Assembly: GCA_021802745.1 (NCBI GenBank)
Contig: JAJZRK010000021.1
Location: forward strand, 1 to 22,026
Origin: a bacterium
GTDB taxonomy: Bacteria; Gemmatimonadota; Gemmatimonadetes; Gemmatimonadales; Gemmatimonadaceae
Direction: 5' to 3'
Length of the DNA stretch: 22,026 nt
In this document: positions 9,623 to 17,411 of the stretch, piece after piece
How positions within the stretch are numbered: the stretch's first letter is position 1
Layout: each line of letters opens with the position of its first letter
The notes under the pieces: generated by a model
The model's input: only the letters and a program-made list of their open reading frames with translations
The model's database searches: none
Told to the model about the DNA's origin: nothing
Position numbers and translations under genes: made by a program

Positions 9623-10585
9623 ATGAACCTTCAACGCGCGTTTACGCTTGCGGTGGCGGCGACGATGATGTGCGCGCCGGCGCTGCGCGCGCAGTCGTCC
9701 ATGGCGGTGCTGTCGCTGCCGGCCAGCGCCCGCGCGGCGGGGGGCGGCGACGCGGCGGCGTTCGCGACCGATGCGAGCGCGCTGTTCTACGGGGCGCAGC
9801 GTCTGCCGCGTGAACGCATCGCCACGGCCAGCGCCGGCACATGGATTGGTGATGTCCAGCTGGCGACGCTGGCGTATGCGATGCCGATCGCCTGGCAGCG
9901 GCGCGCCCGCTCCGTGCTCGCGCTCGGCGTGCAGTCGCTCGACTACGGCAGCGCCGACGAGATCATTCCCGATCCGCTCACCGGCGGTACGCGCGGTACG
10001 CCGACCGGCGATCGCGTGGGGGGCAACGAGCTGGCGCTGACGGCGGGCGTGAAGCAGCAGACGGCCCGCGTGCGGGTGGGCTTTGCGCTGTCGTACCTGC
10101 GCCAGCAGGTCGCCGACCTGAGCGCATCGGCGCTGACGATGAGCGCGGCGAACGGCATCACGGTGCGCGGGTGGGACGCGGACCTTTCCGTGGAGCATGC
10201 CACGGGCCGCGCACGCAATCCGGCCCGGCGCTCATTAACGATCCCCTCCACATGGCGGGGGAGCGTGGCGACGCCCGCGTGGACGCTGGCGGGCGCGCGC
10301 TGGCGCGGGATCGCCGAGTATCGTCGCGTGAATGCCGCGGGGTCCACGTCGGTGCTTGGCGCCGAGGGCGTGTTCACGACGGCCACCGGATGGGAGTTGC
10401 AGCTGCGCGGCGCTGGGCTCGCCTACTCCGATGAAACGGCGCGCGCGCCGTGGTCGGCGGGCGGGGGTGCGGCACGCGGGCGGTGGTCGCTGGATTATGC
10501 GTACCAGGGATTCGGCGCGCTCGGCGCGGTGCATCGCATGGGGATCACGTGGCGCTCACGCGACCCGCGAAACGCATCCCGCTGA
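9623..10585 (+). CDS. PorV/UPF0164-like outer-membrane beta-barrel protein
   Basis: Predicted outer-membrane barrel of 320 residues. Signal peptide 1-23 ends in LRA before Gln24. The mature N-terminus carries the pattern LPASARAAGGGDAA followed by DASALFYGAQRLP, which matches the 'SARA.ALGGA...DASALFYNP' opening of PorV/PorQ and UPF0164 proteins. The rest alternates short amphipathic strands and ends with a barrel-like strand (HRMGITWRSRDP). ATG 9623 was chosen over an upstream frame start at 9581 because it begins the signal peptide. PorV proteins act in type IX secretion in Bacteroidota; no other type IX gene is visible here, so that role is not assigned. It lies between two metallopeptidase genes and 11 bases before the next. 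Confidence 0.7.
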   Translation: MNLQRAFTLAVAATMMCAPALRAQSSMAVLSLPASARAAGGGDAAAFATDASALFYGAQRLPRERIATASAGTWIGDVQLATLAYAMPIAWQRRARSVLALGVQSLDYGSADEIIPDPLTGGTRGTPTGDRVGGNELALTAGVKQQTARVRVGFALSYLRQQVADLSASALTMSAANGITVRGWDADLSVEHATGRARNPARRSLTIPSTWRGSVATPAWTLAGARWRGIAEYRRVNAAGSTSVLGAEGVFTTATGWELQLRGAGLAYSDETARAPWSAGGGAARGRWSLDYAYQGFGALGAVHRMGITWRSRDPRNASR

Positions 10586-10589
10586 GGGG
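10584..10589 (+). promoter_or_regulatory. Ribosome binding site that fixes the next start
   Basis: GAGGGG, overlapping the TGA stop of the barrel gene, lies 7 bases before ATG 10597. It supports that start over longer in-frame extensions into the barrel gene, and suggests the two genes are co-translated. Confidence 0.5.
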
Positions 10590-10596
10590 CGCCGGC

Positions 10597-11664
10597 ATGC
10601 GCCTGCGCTGGGGGAGCGTGGGGGTGGCGCTGCTCATCGCGTGCGGCGGCGTGGCGCTGCTGACCGCGGGCACGCGCACCGGGCGCTATCTCGTGCGCGC
10701 GGCGTGGGAGGAGGGACGAATCCTGCGCGGCCGGCGCTCGATTGCCGCGCTCGTGCACGACCCGAAGACCGACGCCGTGACGCGCGGCAAGCTGCAGCTG
10801 GTGCTCGAGGCGCGCGCGTTCGCCAAGGACTCGCTGGGGCTGCCGGCGAGGGACGCCTTCACGCAGTACACGCGACTGGCCTCGGACACGCTCGTGCTGG
10901 TGCTCAGCGGCGCCGCGCGCGACACGCTGGCGCCCGTGACCTGGTGGTTCCCGGTCGTGGGGCGGGTGCCGTACAAGGGCTTTTTCAACGTGAAGCAGGC
11001 GCAGCGCGAGGAAGCGCGCCTGCGGGACCGCGGCTTCGACGCCTACCTGCGCCCGGCGCTGGCGTTCAGTACGCTCGGCTTCTTCAACGATCCGCTGCTG
11101 TCCACGACGATCAGCACCGATTCCGCCGACATCGCCAACACGGTGGTGCACGAGCTGACGCATAACTTGTACTACGCGCCGGGCGCGGCGGATTTCAACG
11201 AGAGCTTCGCGAGCTTCGTCGGGGCGCGGGGGGCGGCGGCGTTCTTCCGGGCGCGCGGCGACACCGCCAACGCGGCGCTGTGCGAGCGACGCTGGGAGGA
11301 CCAGAAGCGCCTCGGCGTCTTCTGGATGCGCGTGAAGGACTCGCTGGAAGCGGCGTACGCGGCGCATCCGGGCGCGGAGGGGAAGCCGGCGCGTCTCGAG
11401 GCGCGCGAGCGCGTGTACGCGTGGGCGCGACGCGAACTCTTGGACAGCGTGGGGCCGCAGCTCGCCACCTACCCCAAGCTGTTCGCCGCCCGGGTGCAGC
11501 TCGACAATGCGTCGCTGCTTGCCCGGCGCGTCTACCTGACGGACCTCGGCCGGTTTGACGCCGTGTGGGAGCGCGAGGGACGCGACCTGCGGCGGACGAT
11601 CGCGCGGATCATCGCTGAGCACCGCGCCGCGCGCCGGCAGCAGGCGGCAGACACCAACCCCTAG
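10597..11664 (+). CDS. Predicted aminopeptidase (PF10023-like) zinc metalloprotein, membrane anchored
   Basis: 355 residues. A hydrophobic N-terminal segment (about 6-26) contains LIAC, a possible lipobox with Cys16, and is followed by TGRYLVRAAWEEGRILRGRR, which fits the start of the predicted-aminopeptidase family, where the lipoprotein cysteine is followed by a Y..QA..GQ...L..R segment. The zinc site is HELTH (His185, Glu186, His189) with FNESFASF (Glu202) as likely third ligand. The C-terminal third is Arg-rich and helical. Function is known only as predicted; substrate unknown. The preceding barrel gene ends 11 bases upstream. Its stop TAG shares three bases with the stop of the convergent helicase gene. 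Confidence 0.75.
   Translation: MRLRWGSVGVALLIACGGVALLTAGTRTGRYLVRAAWEEGRILRGRRSIAALVHDPKTDAVTRGKLQLVLEARAFAKDSLGLPARDAFTQYTRLASDTLVLVLSGAARDTLAPVTWWFPVVGRVPYKGFFNVKQAQREEARLRDRGFDAYLRPALAFSTLGFFNDPLLSTTISTDSADIANTVVHELTHNLYYAPGAADFNESFASFVGARGAAAFFRARGDTANAALCERRWEDQKRLGVFWMRVKDSLEAAYAAHPGAEGKPARLEARERVYAWARRELLDSVGPQLATYPKLFAARVQLDNASLLARRVYLTDLGRFDAVWEREGRDLRRTIARIIAEHRAARRQQAADTNP
11661..11664. other. Shared CTAG: overlapping stop codons of convergent genes
   Basis: CTAG contains TAG on both strands: 11662-11664 ends the plus-strand aminopeptidase gene and 11663-11661 ends the minus-strand helicase gene. There is no room for a terminator between the two. Confidence 0.97.
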
Positions 11665-13745
11665 GTCGCGCCGAACTTCCCCCGCATGATCGCCCGCAGG
11701 TCGGCGACGGGAGGCGTCTTGGCATCTGGCGCCGGCAGTTCGCCCGCGGGCGGCTCGGCGACGATGCGCTGCATGGTGCCGCGCACGCCGCGGTCGAGAA
11801 AGCGCGACACCTGGTCAAAGGTGTAGTCGGCGCCGCGCCGGGTGTCGTAGACATTCAGCGGGTAGGAGACGGCCAGGTGGTTCCGTGCGCGGGTGAGCGC
11901 CACGTACATCAGCCGCCGCTCCTCGTCTATCTGTTCCTCGCTCCCGAGCGCGCGGGAGAGCGGGAAGTAGCCGTCCACGGCCCAGATGACAAAGACCGCG
12001 TCCCACTCGCGTCCCTTGGCGCTGTGGGCCGTGGAGAGGACAAGCGTGTCATCCTCGGCGTCGGCGCCGAAGCCGAGGTCCTGTGTGCCCTGCGGCGGTT
12101 CGAGCGCGAGCGCGCTGAGGAAGGAGGCGCGGCTCGGATAGCCGCCGGCGATCACCTGCAGCTGGTCGAGGTCGGCGAGGCGGGGATCGGGACGGTCGTA
12201 CTTCTCGCGCAGGATGTCATCGTAGAGCACGCGCACCCGGACGATGTCGCGGGCGACCGCGGCTTCGTCGTCGGGCGCGCCCGACCGCAGGGCGTCGAGC
12301 AGCGAGACGAGCGCGGCGTGTGCCGCGCGCGCGCGCGGCGGCGGCTGGAATTGGCCGAAGGCGGCGTGGCTCCAGGCGTGCTCGGCCATCACCTCGATGG
12401 CGTTGCGCGCCGTGACCTCGCCGATGCCGGGCATCAGGAGGAGCAGGCGGTACCAGCTGACCTCATCGCGGGGATTCTCGAGGACGCGGAGGAAGGCGAG
12501 GACGTCCTTCACGTGCGCGGCCTCGAGGAACTTGAGCCCGCCCCACTTGTCGAACGGAATGTTGCGGGCGGTCAGCTCGATCTCGAGGTCGGCGCTGTGG
12601 TAGCCGGCGCGGAAGAGCACGGCGATCTCGCGCAGCGGAATCCCTTCCTCATGCAGCTCGAGAATGCGGTCCACGACGAACCGCGTCTGCGTCGGCTCGT
12701 CCTGCGCCGTGACGAGCCACGGCCGGTCACCGCCGGTGCGCGTGGTGTAGAGGCTCTTGGTGTACCGCTCGCCGGCGCGCGAGATGAGGATGTTGGAGGT
12801 GTCGAGGATCGGCTGCGTGGAGCGGTAGTTCTCCTCGAGCGCGACGACCGTGGTGCCGGGGAATTCCCGGGGAAAGTCGAGGATGTTGCGGATGGTGGCG
12901 CCGCGGAACGAGTAGATGCTCTGCGCGTCGTCGCCGACCACCGTGAGGTTGCGGTGCGTGCGACACATGCCGCGCAGGATGCGCGCCTGCAGGAGATTGG
13001 TGTCCTGGTACTCGTCCACGAGGATGTGGTCGTACAGCGCCGCGATCCGGTCGGCGAGCGCGGGCACTTGCTCCAGCAACATGGCCCAGAAGAGCAGGAG
13101 GTCGTCGTAGTCCACGAGGTTCCGTTCCTGCTTGCGTTGCGTGTAGTCGGCGTAGACCTTGGCGATGTCCTCCTCGTACTCGACGAAGCGCGGATATTCC
13201 TCGCGCAGCAGCGCGCCGATGGGGATGTCGGTGTTGACGTGCCGCGAATAGACGTGGTGCAGCGTCTCCTTCTTGGGGAAGCGCTTCTTCTTGTCGCCGA
13301 AGCCGAGGCGGGCGCGCGAGAACTGCATGAGGTCCTCGGCGTCCGACTGGTCCATGATGGTGAAGTCGGGCCTGATGCCGGCCTGCTCGCCGAAGCGGCG
13401 CAGCAGCCGGTGGGCGGTGGCGTGGAAGGTGCCGCCGTGCACCTGCCGGCTGGTGCTTCCCACCAGGCGCTCGGCGCGGGCGAGCATTTCCTGCGCGGAG
13501 CGGCGCGTGAAGGTCAGGAGGAGGATGCGCTCGGGGCGCACCCCGCGCTCGAGGAGCACACCGACGCGGTGCACGAGAGTGCGTGTCTTTCCGGTGCCGG
13601 CCCCGGCGACGATGAGGAGCGGACCGTCGCCATGCGTGGCGGCGCGGCGCTGGGCGTCGTTGAGTCCGCTGGTGGCGCCGTCGGTGCCCTCGCGGGGGCC
13701 GACGTCGCGCTGGCGCGCGGCATAGAGGCGGGGATCGTGCGACAC
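11661..13745 (-). CDS. UvrD/PcrA-family superfamily 1 DNA helicase
   Basis: 3'-5' DNA helicase of the UvrD/Rep/PcrA group, acting in repair or removal of stalled complexes. 694 residues from GTG 13745. Motifs in order: Q-motif region LNDAQRRAAT (28-37), Walker A GAGTGKT (48-54), TFTRRSAQEM, Walker B VDEYQDT (Asp244, Glu245), GDDAQSIYSFRGA, EENYRSTQPIL, HSAKGREW (motif V, normally HSAKGLEW) and EERRLMYVALTRA (about 607-619). It is somewhat shorter than typical UvrD and ends with a tail lacking a recognisable RNA-polymerase-binding Tudor domain. I prefer GTG 13745 to ATG 13865 because the added 40 residues are Arg/Pro-rich, unlike the family, and a TAAGTT box lies 7 bases before the GTG. The exact subfamily (uvrD or pcrA) is not decided. 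Confidence 0.93.
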   Translation of the reverse strand: MSHDPRLYAARQRDVGPREGTDGATSGLNDAQRRAATHGDGPLLIVAGAGTGKTRTLVHRVGVLLERGVRPERILLLTFTRRSAQEMLARAERLVGSTSRQVHGGTFHATAHRLLRRFGEQAGIRPDFTIMDQSDAEDLMQFSRARLGFGDKKKRFPKKETLHHVYSRHVNTDIPIGALLREEYPRFVEYEEDIAKVYADYTQRKQERNLVDYDDLLLFWAMLLEQVPALADRIAALYDHILVDEYQDTNLLQARILRGMCRTHRNLTVVGDDAQSIYSFRGATIRNILDFPREFPGTTVVALEENYRSTQPILDTSNILISRAGERYTKSLYTTRTGGDRPWLVTAQDEPTQTRFVVDRILELHEEGIPLREIAVLFRAGYHSADLEIELTARNIPFDKWGGLKFLEAAHVKDVLAFLRVLENPRDEVSWYRLLLLMPGIGEVTARNAIEVMAEHAWSHAAFGQFQPPPRARAAHAALVSLLDALRSGAPDDEAAVARDIVRVRVLYDDILREKYDRPDPRLADLDQLQVIAGGYPSRASFLSALALEPPQGTQDLGFGADAEDDTLVLSTAHSAKGREWDAVFVIWAVDGYFPLSRALGSEEQIDEERRLMYVALTRARNHLAVSYPLNVYDTRRGADYTFDQVSRFLDRGVRGTMQRIVAEPPAGELPAPDAKTPPVADLRAIMRGKFGAT

Positions 13746-13908
13746 GGTCCCAAACTTACACCGAAGCCCGCGTCGCAACCGGGGAGGTTCGGTCGGACGA
13801 AGGGCGCGGACGGTAGATACGGGCACGAGTACTGTGAACCGTCCTCGTGGGCGGACGAGTTCCATGAATGCTCCGCGGCGGCCGCCGGAGGCCGTCTCGC
13901 GTGGGGCG
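13746..13908. other. Spacer between ATPase and helicase genes
   Basis: 163 bases between two minus-strand genes. It holds the TAAGTT box and a GC-rich palindromic stretch near 13871-13890 (CTCCG ... CGGAG around GGCGGCCGCC). The stretch is not followed by a T-run on the minus strand, so it is at best a weak terminator for the ATPase gene. No tandem repeat here. Confidence 0.6.
13753..13758 (-). promoter_or_regulatory. Candidate leaderless promoter -10 box of the helicase gene
   Basis: TAAGTT on the minus strand, then exactly 7 bases, then GTG 13745. No Shine-Dalgarno exists, so transcription could start at the GTG itself. No strong -35 is seen. Confidence 0.4.
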
Positions 13909-15132
13909 CTACGTCGACGGTCGGTCGCGCTTGCCCGGCGCGGTGCGACCCGCGATTCCGCGCGGCATGACGCGCTGCATGAACGCGGCGAACATGGGCA
14001 CGGTGAACGCGGTGTCTCCGTGCTGCGGACTGTAGATCATGCCCTTGGCGATCAGCGTGGCCCGGAGCGCCGCCACCGCAGTGACCTTCACACCCAAGCG
14101 GGCGGCGATCGACCCCGAACGATGCGGACCGTCGCCAAGCGAGGCCATCGCCCGCAGGTAGTCCTTCTCGCCCGGCGTCAGGCGATCGAAGCGGACCCGG
14201 AAGAATCCGTCGTCGAGGTCTTGCAGCGTCGGGCCGCTCGCCGCCTCCACGTCCGCAAGCTGCAGCGGCGACGCGGCGGCGACGTCCCACGTGTGCTTTC
14301 CCCACTCCTGCAGAAAGTAGGGATACCCTTCCGTACGCGCGACGATGGCCTCGAGCGCCTCCTCGGTAATCTCGGCAGGCGCCTTCTGTACGGGGAGCGC
14401 GATCGCCTCGCGTGCGCCGGCGCGATCAAGCGCACCGACCGGCGGGTACTCGAACAGGCGTTCCGCGTATGACTTCGCCGCGCCGGCCAGCGCGGCCAGT
14501 TGCGGAAGGCCCGCACCGAAGAGCACGAGCGGCAACCCCTCCTGCGTCACCCGGTGCATGGCGACAATGAGCGAGCGCAGATCTTCTTCGTCGAGATACT
14601 GCAGTTCGTCCACCAACAGCACGACCGGGCGCTCCGCGGCCTGCGCCGCCTGGCCGACCTGGACGCACAATGCGGCCAAGTCGGACTCCAGATCGCCAGA
14701 GTCGGCAATCCCGCGCACCGACTCGGGATCAACGCCGAGTTCCCCGGTGGCCAGATTCACCTTGAGCGCGGCCGCGAAGCGCTGGAGGACCGACAGTGCC
14801 GTCAGCGCCACCTGCCGGGCATGTGCCAGGCGGCTGAGTTCGTACAACGCGCGGCGCAGCGCCGGCGCCAACGACTGGGCCAGCCGTTGCCCCTCCGGGA
14901 TCTCCACAGGAACAGGCAGGAGTTCCTCGTCACGGGCCATCCGTCCGATCGCCCCAAGGAGCACGGTCTTACCGACACCACGCAAGCCGAGCAGAAGCTG
15001 CCCACGGGCATCGCGTCCCGCGCGGAGGCGTTTCAGGGCCGTACTCGCCCGCTCCAAGAGCTTCTCTCGCCCGGCGAGCTGTGGAGGACGTGTCCCCGCG
15101 CCTGGGTTGAAGGGATTGAGTACGGGATCCAT
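13909..15132 (-). CDS. Stand-alone AAA-type ATPase with C-terminal winged helix
   Basis: 407 residues. It opens with NPFNPGAGTRPPQLAGRE, the N-terminal box seen in a widespread family of orphan bacterial ATP-binding proteins related to the archaeal-ATPase/Orc-Cdc6-like AAA group. Walker A is GLRGVGKT (49-56) and Walker B is VVLLVDE (Asp175, Glu176); LVLFGAGLP is the likely sensor 1. The last ~90 residues (LTPGEKDYLRAMA, then GSIAARLGVKV) look like a winged-helix DNA-binding domain. No transmembrane segment. Function unknown; DNA binding and ATP hydrolysis are inferred. It reads toward the helicase gene but is 163 bases away. No nuclease or protease partner is adjacent. It could be an accessory gene. 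Confidence 0.85.
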   Translation of the reverse strand: MDPVLNPFNPGAGTRPPQLAGREKLLERASTALKRLRAGRDARGQLLLGLRGVGKTVLLGAIGRMARDEELLPVPVEIPEGQRLAQSLAPALRRALYELSRLAHARQVALTALSVLQRFAAALKVNLATGELGVDPESVRGIADSGDLESDLAALCVQVGQAAQAAERPVVLLVDELQYLDEEDLRSLIVAMHRVTQEGLPLVLFGAGLPQLAALAGAAKSYAERLFEYPPVGALDRAGAREAIALPVQKAPAEITEEALEAIVARTEGYPYFLQEWGKHTWDVAAASPLQLADVEAASGPTLQDLDDGFFRVRFDRLTPGEKDYLRAMASLGDGPHRSGSIAARLGVKVTAVAALRATLIAKGMIYSPQHGDTAFTVPMFAAFMQRVMPRGIAGRTAPGKRDRPST

Positions 15133-15140
15133 CTATAGGG

Positions 15141-15180
15141 AGGTTAGGTAAAGTTAGACAAGTTATGAGAAGTTAGGACA
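15141..15180 (-). repeat. Four TAAC(T/C)T boxes repeated every 9-10 bases upstream of the ATPase gene
   Basis: On the minus strand TAACTT, TAACTT, TAACTT and TAACCT follow one another with 10-, 9- and 10-base spacing. The last lies 8 bases before ATG 15132 and can itself be a -10 box. The spacing puts all copies on one face of the helix, so a regulator array is possible, as is simple repeat drift. No Shine-Dalgarno precedes the ATG. Confidence 0.75.
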
Positions 15181-15460
15181 CGACGAGAAGATAGTAGAAG
15201 AGGCCAATAAACGCCAGCGTTTGAGTGCGTGAGCGAACCACAATGGTCTAAGCAACGGACTCGCCTGAACAGTCCCCTTGAGCGGACGAGTGGGGAAGCT
15301 GACCGGGTGGGCGGCGTGGTCGCGAGTGGCGTCAGCATACCTCGTTCACGGAACTCGTGCCCGTGTCTAACGGCACGGGGCGTCAGATGTCGCGATGGAT
15401 CGCCTCCGGTGCCTTGATGGCACCCGTGACCGCGTGAATGTTGCAATGGTGAGCCGACTT

Positions 15461-15470
15461 GAGCCGGCTC
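15461..15470. promoter_or_regulatory. Palindrome GAGCCGGCTC, possible operator
   Basis: A perfect 10-base palindrome 19 bases before the start of the plug-protein gene, directly preceded by a half-matching decamer GAGCCGACTT. It could be an operator or a hairpin in the leader; no family of regulator is suggested by the sequence. Confidence 0.25.
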
Positions 15471-15489
15471 GAGATCCGCGGCGGAAGCG

Positions 15490-16275
15490 ATGCGACGCGT
15501 GCTGGCGGTGGCACTGGTGCTCTGGACGACGAGTTCCAGTGCGTGGGCGCAGGACGCACGGGCGATCATCCTGTTCGGCACGGTGCGCAACACCATCGGC
15601 GTGGCGCTTTCCGGCGTGGACGTCTGGATTGACGGCACGAGCGTGCACGTCGTGACCGGCGACTCGGGGGGATTCCAGTTCAGCGCCGCCCCGTCGGGCC
15701 ACGTGACGGTGCTGGCCCGGTACGCGGGATTCCATCCGGCGAGCAAGCGGGTGACCATGCGGCCGGGCGACACGAAGCAGGTGGACCTGACGCTCGAGGG
15801 CATTCCGGACGCGCTCGACACCGTTCTCGTGGCGGCACGCCTGGACTCCGCCGTGCGGCTGCGCGAGTTCTGGGCGCGCCGGACCATCGGGATCGGCATC
15901 TTCATGACGCGCGCGGACATCGAGCGGCGGCGCGCGCAGCACTCGTTCGACCTGTTCCGCGGCGTCATGGGCATCCAGGTCGTCACGGGAACGGGTGAGT
16001 CGACCAAGCTGGTGACGACACGCCGCGCGGCGAGCCCGATGCGGCTGCGTTCCACCGCGGGGGCCGAGTGCCCGATGCAGTACTACGTGGACGGGATCTA
16101 CATGTCATCGAGCGCGTTCTCGGTGGACGAACTGACCACCGACATGATCGAGGCGATCGAGATCTTCCGCGGACCGTCCGAGGTGCCCGCCCAGTTCCGG
16201 CAGACCGACGTGGATTGCGGCCTCGTGGTGATCTGGACGCGCGAGCCGCCGCGGGCCACGCTCCGGTCACCCTAG
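15490..16275 (+). CDS. Exported carboxypeptidase-regulatory-like plus TonB-plug protein lacking a barrel
   Basis: 261 residues. Signal peptide 1-20 ends AWA before Gln21. Residues about 27-105 form a carboxypeptidase-regulatory-like beta sandwich (GTVRNTIGVALSGVDVWIDG; a GDSGGFQFS turn). Residues about 140-255 resemble a TonB-dependent receptor plug: FMTRADIERRRAQHSFDLFR, CPMQYYVDGIYM and DMIEAIEIFRGPSEVPAQF, ending CGLVVIWTRE. A normal receptor would continue into a ~600-residue barrel; here the gene simply stops and the next gene reads the other way, so it is not a frameshifted receptor. The two cysteines in the plug could form a disulfide. Only a weak GGAAG lies close to the ATG. Role unknown; perhaps it docks with a barrel or TonB system. 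Confidence 0.8.
   Translation: MRRVLAVALVLWTTSSSAWAQDARAIILFGTVRNTIGVALSGVDVWIDGTSVHVVTGDSGGFQFSAAPSGHVTVLARYAGFHPASKRVTMRPGDTKQVDLTLEGIPDALDTVLVAARLDSAVRLREFWARRTIGIGIFMTRADIERRRAQHSFDLFRGVMGIQVVTGTGESTKLVTTRRAASPMRLRSTAGAECPMQYYVDGIYMSSSAFSVDELTTDMIEAIEIFRGPSEVPAQFRQTDVDCGLVVIWTREPPRATLRSP
16272..16275. other. Shared CTAG: overlapping stop codons of convergent genes
   Basis: Second CTAG junction: TAG 16273-16275 ends the plus-strand plug-protein gene and TAG 16274-16272 ends the minus-strand hydrolase gene. No terminator can fit between them. Confidence 0.97.
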
Positions 16276-17411
16276 CGCCGGTCGCCGCGGAACCGGTAGA
16301 ACGTGAGACCATCCTTTCGCGACGGCAGGAGCCGTCGCTCGGCCGGGGGCTTGCCGTCGGCGAGGAGCTGCGCGAGGTCGGAGAGGAAGCCGTCGTTGCC
16401 AAAGAGCGTGTGGCCGAGCACGTCGGCCGTCACCCGCGTGGCGTCAATGGTGTCCATCCCGTCAATGACGACCAGCGAGTCGCCGCCGAGTCCGAGCCGG
16501 CCAGCCCCGTTCACCAGCCGCGACGCGCGCAGCGCGTCGTCGTCGCTCGAAGCGTAGAGCGTGATGCGCGCGGCGTGCGGCGTGAGGCGCGGCAGGATCT
16601 CGCGGCGGAAGACGCGGGAGTCCACATCGGGGGCGGCGAGGATGACCTCGTTCAGCCGCGGGGTGGTGTCGGTCGGGGCGGTGAGCGTCAGCGCCTTGCC
16701 GATGACCTCGACACCCATGGAATGCCCGAGGAGATCCACGCGGTCAGGTTGCGCGGCGACGGCGTGGTTGCGGAGGACGCGCAGCAACTGATACCCGGCG
16801 TTGCGCGCCGACTGCTGGTCGCGCACGTAGGCGGTGACCGACGCGGCCGACGGCCAGGAGAAGAGCAGCACCGACCCATCGAAGCTGAGGTCGGCGGCCA
16901 CCTGGGCGGCGCGCACCGCCGCGTCCTCGAACGAGACATTGTAGCCATGCACGAAGACGAGCAGGTCGCGCGAGTGCGACAGCGCGAGGTCGGCGGAGAG
17001 CCGCTGCACGAAGCGGGCGCTGTCCACCGGAATCGTGGACGTCACGAAGAAGTCGCGCTGCGGATCGGGGCGGTAGGTGAGGGCATTGTCGCGCAACGCG
17101 CTGGTGCGCGGCAGGTCGCCGGTGCCGCGCACGCGGTACGAGGGCACGTTGACGCTGACCGCGGCGAACTGCAGCGAGTCGGCGTCGTCGGGCCCGTAGC
17201 GCAGACCCGGGCGTTCGCTCGATACCAGGCGGCGCGTCGTGGCGAGGAGGATATCCACGCGGGCCGGGCCCGTGTCGAGCGCGGCGTACGATCTCCGCTC
17301 GATGGCGCGAGGAATTGGCGGCGGCGGTGCTGGCTCCGGCGTGACGACGGGCGGCGTGCCGCCGCCGCAGGCGGAGAGGGCGAGTGCGAGGACGAGCGTG
17401 CGGCGCATCAT
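16272..17411 (-). CDS. Alpha/beta-hydrolase lipoprotein (DUF900-like)
   Basis: 379 residues. Strong lipobox LSAC (Cys15) followed by a Pro-rich linker (20-35), so a periplasmic or outer-membrane lipoprotein. The hydrolase core shows FVHGYN (153-158), the nucleophile elbow GHSMG (Ser231), AAPDVDS (Asp262 or Asp264) and a candidate catalytic His334 in LGHTLFG, the order expected of an alpha/beta hydrolase. LLATTRR near 55-61 and FVHGYNVSFEDA are typical of the DUF900 family. Substrate unknown; an esterase or lipase role is inferred. The start ATG overlaps the lipB stop as ATGA, so it is very likely translated with lipB. The functional link to lipoate attachment is not obvious. Confidence 0.85.
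   Translation of the reverse strand: MMRRTLVLALALSACGGGTPPVVTPEPAPPPPIPRAIERRSYAALDTGPARVDILLATTRRLVSSERPGLRYGPDDADSLQFAAVSVNVPSYRVRGTGDLPRTSALRDNALTYRPDPQRDFFVTSTIPVDSARFVQRLSADLALSHSRDLLVFVHGYNVSFEDAAVRAAQVAADLSFDGSVLLFSWPSAASVTAYVRDQQSARNAGYQLLRVLRNHAVAAQPDRVDLLGHSMGVEVIGKALTLTAPTDTTPRLNEVILAAPDVDSRVFRREILPRLTPHAARITLYASSDDDALRASRLVNGAGRLGLGGDSLVVIDGMDTIDATRVTADVLGHTLFGNDGFLSDLAQLLADGKPPAERRLLPSRKDGLTFYRFRGDRR

Larger units (their letters stand above)
15133..15489. other. Divergent intergenic region of 357 bases
   Basis: Lies between the leftward ATPase gene and the rightward plug-protein gene. The first ~80 bases are clearly AT-richer than the surroundings and hold the TAACYT array. Further on are small hairpins: AAACG-CCAG-CGTTT (15209-15222), CCCGTG...CACGGG (15360-15379) and GGTGCC-TTGAT-GGCACC (15408-15424). 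A perfect palindrome GAGCCGGCTC (15461-15470), preceded by the similar decamer GAGCCGACTT, sits 19 bases before ATG 15490. No open frame here looks like a protein, and I see no tRNA or other RNA gene. Confidence 0.6.

Noticed and set aside
13746..13865. Upstream ATG extending the helicase by 40 residues
   Set aside because: The added residues are unlike helicase N-termini, and GTG 13745 has a promoter-like box at leaderless spacing.
11877..13970. Long plus-strand frame opposite the helicase gene
   Set aside because: Same cause: antisense of a well-supported gene, with no domain or signal peptide and a shadow-like composition.
11661..15132. Helicase plus AAA ATPase as a possible defence system
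   Set aside because: There is a 163-base gap with a separate promoter-like box, no nuclease or sensor partner, and the helicase looks like an ordinary UvrD/PcrA enzyme. The pairing looks incidental.
15144..16055. Minus-strand frame of about 300 codons across the divergent spacer and plug-protein gene
   Set aside because: It runs through repeats and antisense of a recognisable exported protein. The composition is random-like, and no start signal or family is seen.
15490..16275. Plug protein as a truncated or frameshifted TonB receptor
   Set aside because: No barrel fragment follows in any frame; the next gene begins on the opposite strand with a shared stop.
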